Shown: piece by piece, positions 57,536 to 64,000 of the stretch | Numbering within the stretch: the stretch's first letter is position 1 | Layout of the letters: every line of letters begins with the position of its first letter | Position numbers and translations under genes: made by a program | The notes under the pieces: model-generated | Seen by the model: only the letters and a program-made list of their open reading frames with translations | Databases searched by the model: none | Told to the model about the DNA's origin: nothing | Source of the DNA: Mxb001 sp049431945 | Lineage (GTDB): Bacteria > Actinomycetota > Actinomycetes > S36-B12 | NCBI GenBank assembly: GCA_049431945.1 | Contig: JBMTDJ010000002.1 | Location: forward strand, 21,646 to 85,645 | Direction of reading: 5' to 3' | Length of the DNA: 64,000 bases

Positions 57536-60385
57536 ATGGCAGACAAGGCCTTCGCCGATCGCCATATCGGCCCGCGTGATCACGATCTCGAACTCATGCT
57601 CGGCGCCCTGGGCTACTCGTCCATGGACGCCTTCCTCGGCGATGTGGTGCCTGAGGCGATTCGCATCCGCGACGGCCTCGCCGTCCCGGATGCCCTGGAC
57701 GAGGCAGGCCTTCGCCGCCTGATGGCGGATCTGGCCTCGACCAACAGGGTCGTCACCTCCATGATCGGCATGGGGTACCAGAACTGCCATACGCCGCCGG
57801 TCATCCGTCGCAATGTCATCGAGAGCCCGGCCTGGTACACCGCTTACACGCCCTACCAGCCCGAGATCAGCCAAGGTCGCCTTGAGGCCCTCCTGGCCTT
57901 CCAGACCGTCGTCGAAGACCTCACGGCCCTGCCGGTAGCGCCGGCCTCGCTCCTCGATGAGCCGACCGCTGCGGCGGAGGGCATGGGCCTGCTGCATCGC
58001 ACCCGGGACGGACACGTATTCCTCGTGGACGCCGACACGCACCCCCAGACGATCGCCGTACTCAGTACCCGCGCGGCCCCCATCGGCATCGAGATCCGCG
58101 TACTCGACCGCAGCGATCTCATCGCCCACTTCGACAGCGATGTCTTCGGCGTGCTCGTGTCGTACCCGGGATCCTCGGGCCAGATCGACGACATCAGGCC
58201 GATCCTGCAGGCAGCCAGCCAGCATGACATCGGCTCCGTGGTCGCCACCGACCTGTTGTCGCTCACCTTGCTCACGCCGCCGGGGGAGATGGGTGCCGAT
58301 GTCTGCGTCGGATCCGCGCAGCGCTTCGGCGTGCCCATGGGCTTCGGCGGACCCCATGCGGGATTCATGAGCGTGAGAGCCGGTCTCGAGCGATCGCTTC
58401 CTGGTCGCCTCGTCGGCGTGTCGGTGGACGTGGAGGGTCGTCCGGCCTACCGCCTGGCCCTGCAGACGCGGGAGCAGCACATCCGTCGCGAGCGGGCCAC
58501 CAGCAATATCTGCACGGCACAGGTCCTCCTGGCCGTCGTCGCCGCCATGTATGCCGCCTACCACGGTCCGGAGGGCCTGCGGGAGATCGCGACCCGCGTG
58601 CGCGGTTACGCACTCCGACTCGGACTTTCGCTCCAGCACTCAGGCATCGAAGTCCTGGATTCCGTGTACTTCGACACCGTCACGGCGCGAGCGGACGGGC
58701 GAGCTGACGCATGGATTGCTGCCGCCCTGCGGGAGGGCATCAACATCCGTCGAATCGACGAGGACACGATCGGCGTCACCCTCGATGAGACGACGACTGA
58801 TGATGACCTCGAGCGCCTCGCGCGCGCGCTCGGTGTCACGCTGGTGTCTGAGGTCACCGATCCGGCGACCTCCGGTATCCCGATGGATCTTCAGCGCACG
58901 TCGCCGTACCTCGTCCACCCGACCTTCCACGACTACCGCAGCGAGACCGAGATGCTGCGCCACCTGCGACGGCTCTCTGACCGTGACCTTGCCCTTGACC
59001 GCACCATGATCCCGCTCGGATCGTGCACCATGAAGCTCAACGCGACCTCCGAGATGGAGCCCATCACCTGGCCAGGATTTGCCGACATCCATCCCTTCGC
59101 CCCCCTCGATCAGGCGGCGGGCTACGTCCGGATGATCAACGAGCTCGAGTCCCTGCTGAGCGAGGTCACCGGATATGACGCGGTCAGCGTCCAGCCCAAT
59201 GCGGGAAGCCAGGGCGAGTTCGCCGGGCTACTGGCGATTCGCGCCTACCACCACTCGCGTGGCGAGGATGGGCGCACAGTGTGCCTCATCCCGAGCAGCG
59301 CTCACGGCACCAACGCCGCCAGCGCGGTGATGGCGGGAATGCGCGTCGTGGTGATTGCATGCGACGAACATGGAAATGTCGATGTCGACGACCTCAGGGC
59401 GAAGATCGCCACGCACGGGGATGAACTTGCCGCACTCATGATCACCTACCCGTCGACTCACGGTGTCTTCGAGGAAGCCGTCGGCGAGATCTGCGCGATG
59501 GTGCACGACGCTGGCGGCCAGGTGTACGTCGACGGCGCCAACCTCAATGCCCTCGTCGGCCTGGCCAAGCCCGGTCGCTTCGGCGCCGACGTGTCGCATC
59601 TGAATCTGCACAAGACATTCTGCATTCCGCACGGGGGAGGGGGCCCCGGTGTCGGTCCCATCGGTGTGCGAGCGCACCTCGCCCCGTTCCTGCCGACTCA
59701 CCCCCTTCGGCCGGAGGCGGGGCCGGAGCCCGCCGTGGTCGGTCCGGTCAGCGGAGCGCCGTGGGGCTCGGCGGGCATCCTGCCGATCCCGTACGCCTAT
59801 CTGAGGCTCATGGGGCCAGATGGCTTGACGAAGGCCACGTCGGCCGCGATCGTCTCGGCGAATTACATCGCATCACGGCTGGGCGAGGCGTATCCCATCC
59901 TCTACACCGGTGCCCACGGTCGCGTCGCCCACGAGTGCATCCTCGACCTGAGGCCCCTCACCAAGTCCAGCGGCATTACCGTCGATGACGTCGCCAAGCG
60001 CCTCATCGACTACGGGTTCCATGCCCCGACCATGTCGTTCCCGGTCGCAGGAACCCTCATGGTGGAGCCGACCGAGAGCGAGAGCAGGGCTGAACTCGAC
60101 CGCTTCTGCGATGCCATGATCGCCATCCGTGACGAGATCGCCAAGGTGGAGTCGGGGGAGTGGCCCGCGGACGACAATCCGCTGCGCCACGCGCCCCACT
60201 CGGCCGAATGCCTCGTGGGGGACTGGTCCCATCGCTACGACCGACGCACGGCCGCCTTCCCGGCCGGAGTGGATCCGGCGTCCAAGTACTGGCCCCCGGT
60301 CCGGCGCATCGACGGTGCCTATGGCGATCGTCACCTGGCGTGCTCGTGCCCGGCGCCGAGCGCACTTGCCGAGGCACCCGCGTAG
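57536..60385 (+). CDS. gcvP: Glycine dehydrogenase (decarboxylating), P protein
   Basis: PLP enzyme that decarboxylates glycine and passes the aminomethyl group to GcvH. The 949-residue fused P protein has the N-terminal FADRHIGPRDHD, PYQPEISQGRLEAL near residue 107, and the PLP Lys693 in LHKTFCIPHGGGGPG, with SSAHGTNAAS near 586. The true start is ATG at 57536, with AGGAG five bases before it; the frame open back to 57407 runs through the riboswitch. Single-chain P protein of normal length. Confidence 0.97.
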   Translation: MADKAFADRHIGPRDHDLELMLGALGYSSMDAFLGDVVPEAIRIRDGLAVPDALDEAGLRRLMADLASTNRVVTSMIGMGYQNCHTPPVIRRNVIESPAWYTAYTPYQPEISQGRLEALLAFQTVVEDLTALPVAPASLLDEPTAAAEGMGLLHRTRDGHVFLVDADTHPQTIAVLSTRAAPIGIEIRVLDRSDLIAHFDSDVFGVLVSYPGSSGQIDDIRPILQAASQHDIGSVVATDLLSLTLLTPPGEMGADVCVGSAQRFGVPMGFGGPHAGFMSVRAGLERSLPGRLVGVSVDVEGRPAYRLALQTREQHIRRERATSNICTAQVLLAVVAAMYAAYHGPEGLREIATRVRGYALRLGLSLQHSGIEVLDSVYFDTVTARADGRADAWIAAALREGINIRRIDEDTIGVTLDETTTDDDLERLARALGVTLVSEVTDPATSGIPMDLQRTSPYLVHPTFHDYRSETEMLRHLRRLSDRDLALDRTMIPLGSCTMKLNATSEMEPITWPGFADIHPFAPLDQAAGYVRMINELESLLSEVTGYDAVSVQPNAGSQGEFAGLLAIRAYHHSRGEDGRTVCLIPSSAHGTNAASAVMAGMRVVVIACDEHGNVDVDDLRAKIATHGDELAALMITYPSTHGVFEEAVGEICAMVHDAGGQVYVDGANLNALVGLAKPGRFGADVSHLNLHKTFCIPHGGGGPGVGPIGVRAHLAPFLPTHPLRPEAGPEPAVVGPVSGAPWGSAGILPIPYAYLRLMGPDGLTKATSAAIVSANYIASRLGEAYPILYTGAHGRVAHECILDLRPLTKSSGITVDDVAKRLIDYGFHAPTMSFPVAGTLMVEPTESESRAELDRFCDAMIAIRDEIAKVESGEWPADDNPLRHAPHSAECLVGDWSHRYDRRTAAFPAGVDPASKYWPPVRRIDGAYGDRHLACSCPAPSALAEAPA

Positions 60386-60388
60386 TCG

Positions 60389-60423
60389 ATGTGGCTCCGC
60401 GGTCGGGACGCGCTGAGCCACAT
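60389..60423 (+). terminator. Hairpin after gcvP
   Basis: ATGTGGCTC pairs perfectly with GAGCCACAT around a 17-base loop that contains a further GCG/CGC pair. There is no T tract, as in many actinobacterial terminators. It separates gcvP from the antiporter promoter. Confidence 0.6.
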
Positions 60424-60439
60424 GGCGTATCGACCTCGC

Positions 60440-60445
60440 TAGCCT
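60440..60445 (+). promoter_or_regulatory. -10 box, antiporter gene
   Basis: TAGCCT, 6 bases, then the GTG at 60452; no ribosome binding site. Confidence 0.6.
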
Positions 60446-60451
60446 GCCCTC

Positions 60452-62017
60452 GTGACCGAGCTGACGGAGGGACTCGTCGCGGGTCTTCTCGTCGCGCTCA
60501 TGGTGGCGGCGTTCGCCCGTTGGCGGGGATGGAGCGTGGCGATACCCGTTCTTGCCGCGGGTGTGGCCATCGGCTTCCTGCCGTTCGGCCCGACAGCCCC
60601 GGACGACGCCGGCGAACTCTTCCTGCTCATCCTCGCCCCGCTCGTCTTCGGTGAGGCGCTGTCGACCTCCTACATCGACTTCAGGAAATTCCGGCAGCCG
60701 ATCTTCGCGCTGGCGGTCGGGCTGGTGCTGCTGTCGTCGGTCGCCGTCGGTGCGGTGGCCGCCGCCATCGTTCCCGGCCTGCCCGTCGCCATGGCCTTCG
60801 CCCTCGGCGCGATCCTCGCGCCGACCGATGCGGTCGCCGTGGCCGCTCTGGCCCGACGAGTAGCCATGCCGCGGCGAGTGGTCACGATCCTCGAGGGAGA
60901 GAGCCTGGTCAACGACGGCACCGGCCTGACGCTCCTGCGGGTTGCACTCGCCGCAGCCGCCGCCGGCACCGTCTCCGGTGGCGAGATCGCCCTCATCCTC
61001 CTCCAATCCGTCGTCGGCGGCCTCGCCGTCGGTGTGGCCGGGGGACTGGCACTGGCGTGGCTCGTGCGTCGCGGGCCCGATCAGACGGTGGTCAACGCCT
61101 TCGTCCTCATCGCCCCGTTCCCGGTCTACTTCCTGGCGGAGGCAGTCAACGGGTCCGGCATCCTCGCCGTCGTCGCCACGGCACTCATCGTGGCTAACAC
61201 GATGCTCACCCACCGACGGTTCGAGGGTCGGCGTTCATCGGTGTCGGCATGGCGGCAGATCACCTTCATCCTCACCGCCTCTGCGTTCTTCCTCGTGGGC
61301 CTGGAACTGCCCGAGACAGTGCTCGCGCTGCCGGGGGAGGATCTCCGCCTCCTGCCGCTGCTGGTCATCGCCGTCGTCGGGGTCCTCCTTGCCTCCCGAA
61401 TCGCCTTCGTCCTTGGGTACGCCGCGCTCTCGCGCCGCTCGGATCAGCGCATTGGCTGGCGCGAGGCTGTGGTGCTCGCCTGGGCGGGCACTCGCGGACC
61501 TGTGTCCGGCCTTGCGGCATTCAGCCTCCCGCTCGGGGTCGGGGTCGAGGCCGCAGTCGATCAGAGCAGGCTGCTTCAGGCCACCACCTTCGTCGTTATC
61601 GCTGTCACCCTGGCGCTGTCGCCGACCCTCGGCCTGGTCGCCCGCAGGGTGGGGCTGAAGTCCGATGACCTCAGCGATGACCAGCGGGCCGTCGCCGTGG
61701 CCCTCGCCACCCGGGGCCTCGATGCGCTCGACGAGGCCGTTCGGCAGGCGGCGGAACAGCGCCGTCCCATTCCCCACGAGGCCGAAGCCACACTGCGCGC
61801 CCGCCTGGCGGGGGAACTGGAGCGCATCGACGGCTCGGCCAGGAGTGGTCCGGACGGCCCCGATGCCTTCGGTCTGGAGATCGCGGTCATCAAGGCGCAG
61901 CAGGATGAACTCCTGCGGCTGCGCGATGCGGGCACCCCGGACGCCGTCATCCGACCCGCGATGCACGACCTGGATCTGCAGATGAGCGCGCTGCGTGCCC
62001 GTCGCACACAGCCCTAG
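60452..62017 (+). CDS. Cation/proton antiporter, NhaP-like (CPA1)
   Basis: Predicted sodium or potassium/proton antiporter in the inner membrane. The 521-residue protein has about twelve membrane segments in its first 400 residues, with the ion-site Asp motif ILAPTDAVAVAAL near residue 126 and EGESLVNDGTGL near 148 containing the Asn-Asp pair, and later AWAGTRGPVSGLAAF near 344. A cytoplasmic C-terminal domain of about 110 charged helical residues follows. Its stop shares CTAG with the convergent HAD gene. Confidence 0.93.
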   Translation: MTELTEGLVAGLLVALMVAAFARWRGWSVAIPVLAAGVAIGFLPFGPTAPDDAGELFLLILAPLVFGEALSTSYIDFRKFRQPIFALAVGLVLLSSVAVGAVAAAIVPGLPVAMAFALGAILAPTDAVAVAALARRVAMPRRVVTILEGESLVNDGTGLTLLRVALAAAAAGTVSGGEIALILLQSVVGGLAVGVAGGLALAWLVRRGPDQTVVNAFVLIAPFPVYFLAEAVNGSGILAVVATALIVANTMLTHRRFEGRRSSVSAWRQITFILTASAFFLVGLELPETVLALPGEDLRLLPLLVIAVVGVLLASRIAFVLGYAALSRRSDQRIGWREAVVLAWAGTRGPVSGLAAFSLPLGVGVEAAVDQSRLLQATTFVVIAVTLALSPTLGLVARRVGLKSDDLSDDQRAVAVALATRGLDALDEAVRQAAEQRRPIPHEAEATLRARLAGELERIDGSARSGPDGPDAFGLEIAVIKAQQDELLRLRDAGTPDAVIRPAMHDLDLQMSALRARRTQP

Positions 62018-62526
62018 GTGCGGCCGCTGGCCTCCTGAGCCTGTCGCAGCGCCTCCTGGCGGCCCATCCAGTCCGCATGCCGCACGGCGAACCCCGCGGC
62101 CCGAGCGGACCGGAGCACGTCCTCATCATCGTCGAGGAGATAGGCCACCTCGCCGGACTCGCGCAGGGACCGCAGCCGCTCCACCTTGAACACGACAGCG
62201 GGGCGCCGATCGCGTTCCGGGCGCATGAGCAGGTTTCCCGCCGGGAGTTCGCAGCGTTCGAGCCAGGACAGCGTCTGGGAACGGTAGCTCTCGGGGCGGC
62301 CGGTGAGATACACGACCTCGAGGCCCGCGGCGCAGGCTTCACGCACGGCCTCGGCTCCGGCCGCGAGCAGCGCGTCATCGGGCATGCCGGCGAAGAATGC
62401 CGCCCAGTCACGGCGATCTCCGCTGATGTGGTGGAGGCGATGACGGACGTCCGCAAGGACTCCATCGATGTCGATAACGGCCCAGGTGCGTCCGGCAGGG
62501 GAGGTTCCCGATCCGTGATCTGACAT
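62014..62526 (-). CDS. HAD family phosphatase
   Basis: Small HAD-superfamily protein of 170 residues, similar to polynucleotide 3'-phosphatase-like and acid phosphatase HADs. Motif 1 is VIDIDGVLADV near residue 17, motif 2 is VYLTGRP near 82, and the acidic motif is YLLDDDEDV near 132. Substrate unknown. ATG at 62526; the frame upstream to 62571 crosses a palindrome and the aminotransferase stop. It lies 22 bases after the aminotransferase on the same strand. Confidence 0.85.
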   Translation of the reverse strand: MSDHGSGTSPAGRTWAVIDIDGVLADVRHRLHHISGDRRDWAAFFAGMPDDALLAAGAEAVREACAAGLEVVYLTGRPESYRSQTLSWLERCELPAGNLLMRPERDRRPAVVFKVERLRSLRESGEVAYLLDDDEDVLRSARAAGFAVRHADWMGRQEALRQAQEASGRT

Positions 62527-62538
62527 AATGTACGTTAT
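62525..62538 (-). promoter_or_regulatory. AT-rich palindrome over the HAD gene start
   Basis: ATAATGTACGTTAT on the plus strand is a 14-base near-palindrome (one mismatched pair) that covers the ATG and a TAACGT box 5 bases upstream. It stands out in this GC-rich sequence and is a candidate operator. Confidence 0.5.
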
Positions 62539-62548
62539 CGGATCTTCC

Positions 62549-63973
62549 CTAGGATCGCAGGGCCTCGGCAAGTTCCCGGAACTCGCCCGTCAGCGAGGCC
62601 ATGTCCTCATGGGTGTGCGCCAGGGACACCAGCCACTGCTCGTCGAGCCCGGGCGGGGTCAGGACACCGCGGTTGACGCCCCACAGCCAGCTGAGCTCGG
62701 CGATGGCGAAGTCGGTGCGCTTGTAGTCGCGGTAGTTGCGGACCGGTGCCGGAGCCCAGGTGATCGCGCCCTTGACCCCGAAGCCGACGGTGTGCGCCGG
62801 CAGGGCGTACTCGCGGATGATGGCGTCGGCATCCTCGAGGGCCTTGTCGTTGACCTCCTCGGCGGCGGCCAGGGCCTGTCGGGTGCAGATCTCGTCGACG
62901 GCCGCAGCAGCAGCCATGACAAGCGGATTGCCGTTGTAGGTGCCGAAATGCGCCATGCGTCCATCGGTCACGGTCGCCATGACCTCGGCGGTCCCACCGA
63001 AGGCGGCCAGGGGCAGTCCGCCGCCGATGCTCTTGGCCAGGGTGACCAGATCGGGCTTGACGCCCAGGCGCTGCGCAGCGCCGCCGTAGCCGGCAGTCAG
63101 GCCCGTCTTGACCTCGTCGAAGACCAAGAGCACACCGTGGTCGTCGCACAGCTGGCGCACGCCCGCAAGGTAGCCAGCGTCGGGGAGGACGATGCCGATG
63201 TTCTCGAGTACGGGCTCCATGACGATCGCGGCGATATCGCGGCCGTGCTCGTCCAGGATCTGCGCAAGGCGCTCGAGGTTGTTGTACGGCACGGGATAGA
63301 CGGTGCCGGCCTCGACCTCAAAGGGCACGACGGCCACGGGCGCCTCCTCAGGGCCCGCCTCGGAGATCTCCGGCTTGACCGAGACGCTGAGGGCGTCGTA
63401 TCCCCCGTGGTAGCCGCCTTCGATCTTGATGATCGCCTTGCGCCCTGTGTAGGCGCGCGCAGCACGAACGGCGTACATATCGGCCTCGGTGCCGGAGTTG
63501 GCGAAACGCACCTGATCCAGGTCGAATCGCTCGCAGAAACGGTCGGCCATGTCCGATGCTGACGGAGCCGGCGTCACGAAAAGAGTGCCGGTCTCCAGGG
63601 CCGCGGTGACTGCCGCAACGACGGCCGGGTTGAGGTGGCCGACGAGCATGGCGCCGAAGCCCATGGACAGATCCAGGAGGCGACGACCGTCCACGTCCTG
63701 CAGCCAGGCGCCCTTGGCGCTCACGACGGACACAGGATGCGGATCCCAGTACTGGAATGACGATGGCACGCCGAGCGGCAGCGTGCGCCGTGACCGGGCG
63801 CTGAGAGCCCCGGACTCCGGCGTGCTGGCACTGAAGCGCTCCCATTCGGCCGCGAGGAGCGCCGCGATCCGCTCCTGATCCAGCGGGACGTAGGAGTCCG
63901 GCAGGACGCGCCAGGTGGCCGGATCGTGGGCGGGCCAGGTCACGCTATTGGCGATGCTCGTGTCGGTCGTCAT
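62549..63973 (-). CDS. Class III aminotransferase, glutamate-1-semialdehyde aminomutase-like
   Basis: PLP enzyme of fold type I related to glutamate-1-semialdehyde 2,1-aminomutase and other class III aminotransferases. The 474-residue protein has GFGAMLVGHLNP near residue 104, ANSGTEADMYAVRAARA near 157, the PLP-ring Asp in LLVFDEVKTG near 285 and the Schiff-base Lys in TLAKSIGGGLPLAAF near 317. It carries an N-terminal extension of about 55 residues compared with HemL and no heme genes are nearby, so a hemL call is not safe. ATG at 63973 with GAGGAG upstream; an in-frame TTG one codon earlier is possible. Substrate unknown. Confidence 0.88.
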   Translation of the reverse strand: MTTDTSIANSVTWPAHDPATWRVLPDSYVPLDQERIAALLAAEWERFSASTPESGALSARSRRTLPLGVPSSFQYWDPHPVSVVSAKGAWLQDVDGRRLLDLSMGFGAMLVGHLNPAVVAAVTAALETGTLFVTPAPSASDMADRFCERFDLDQVRFANSGTEADMYAVRAARAYTGRKAIIKIEGGYHGGYDALSVSVKPEISEAGPEEAPVAVVPFEVEAGTVYPVPYNNLERLAQILDEHGRDIAAIVMEPVLENIGIVLPDAGYLAGVRQLCDDHGVLLVFDEVKTGLTAGYGGAAQRLGVKPDLVTLAKSIGGGLPLAAFGGTAEVMATVTDGRMAHFGTYNGNPLVMAAAAAVDEICTRQALAAAEEVNDKALEDADAIIREYALPAHTVGFGVKGAITWAPAPVRNYRDYKRTDFAIAELSWLWGVNRGVLTPPGLDEQWLVSLAHTHEDMASLTGEFRELAEALRS

Positions 63974-64000
63974 CAACTCACTCCTCGGCTCACCTGGGAC

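Noticed and set aside
62549..63973. hemL
   Set aside because: Family membership fits, but the N-terminal extension and lack of heme genes nearby make the specific name unsafe.
1..64000. tRNA or rRNA genes, CRISPR arrays, insertion sequences, prophage or attachment sites
   Set aside because: No cloverleaf, spaced repeats, transposase or integrase seen; base composition and codon use look even from end to end.

Overview
The window is a dense, high-GC stretch of chromosome with the conserved housekeeping gene order of Actinomycetota. Diagnostic genes are whiA, rbpA, an actinobacterial sufR-B-D-(Rieske)-C-S-U-T operon, opcA next to zwf, a garA-type FHA gene between gcvH and two MerR genes, and a CofD-like/rapZ/whiA trio. 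Many starts are GTG, with some TTG. Neighbouring genes very often overlap by ATGA or GTGA, and no gap exceeds about 300 bases. I see no tRNA, rRNA, insertion sequence, prophage or CRISPR array. This fits a compact, probably free-living actinobacterium of a lineage I cannot name. A photolyase suggests exposure to light (inference).

Layout. 0.26-16 kb: ribosomal protein S1, an unassigned GT-C-like membrane protein, dephospho-CoA kinase, and the excinuclease genes uvrB, uvrA and uvrC interleaved with two tandem TerC membrane proteins, an acetyltransferase, a metallo-beta-lactamase hydrolase and a Rieske lipoprotein, then rapZ and the CofD-like gene. 16-21.4 kb: whiA, glycolytic gap-pgk-tpiA, secG, rbpA. 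21.4-27.8 kb (minus strand): oxidative and non-oxidative pentose phosphate operon tkt-tal-zwf-opcA-pgl, every junction a 4-base overlap. 27.9-31.5 kb: heme O synthase, heme A synthase and an ABC transporter. 31.6-38 kb: an eight-gene SUF iron-sulfur assembly operon. 38-49.7 kb: ABC-F ATPase, enoyl-CoA hydratase, ABC exporter, an atypical SDR, SURF1, DUF3099, a TMEM175-like channel, fabG-fabI-sixA, serB and an ABC ATPase. 49.7-54.5 kb: an iron-sulfur photolyase, a SpoU methyltransferase, a copper monooxygenase-like lipoprotein, a two-TM protein and a CDP-alcohol phosphatidyltransferase in one overlapping set. 54.5-60.4 kb: gcvH-FHA-MerR-DUF151-MerR, a tandem glycine riboswitch and gcvP. 60.4-64 kb: a cation/proton antiporter, a HAD phosphatase and a class III aminotransferase.

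How it works together. Glycolysis and the pentose phosphate pathway sit back to back, with RapZ, the CofD-like factor and WhiA just upstream. CtaA, CtaB and SURF1 serve the terminal oxidase. SUF supplies clusters to the many Fe-S and Rieske proteins seen here. The glycine cleavage genes are under a glycine riboswitch and flank a GarA-like switch of 2-oxoglutarate metabolism.

The most striking non-gene signal is a recurrent TANNNT hexamer placed exactly 6 bases before the start codon of at least twelve genes on both strands (usually TAGNNT). It reads as a -10 box of leaderless transcripts and was used here to correct one start codon. In two cases its TAG is the stop codon of the preceding gene. 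Three convergent gene pairs end by sharing one CTAG, read as TAG on both strands. No wholly new multi-gene system is evident. The least described pieces are the copper monooxygenase lipoprotein operon, the GT-C-like gene inside rpsA-coaE, the SDR without Tyr-x3-Lys, and several candidate operators.
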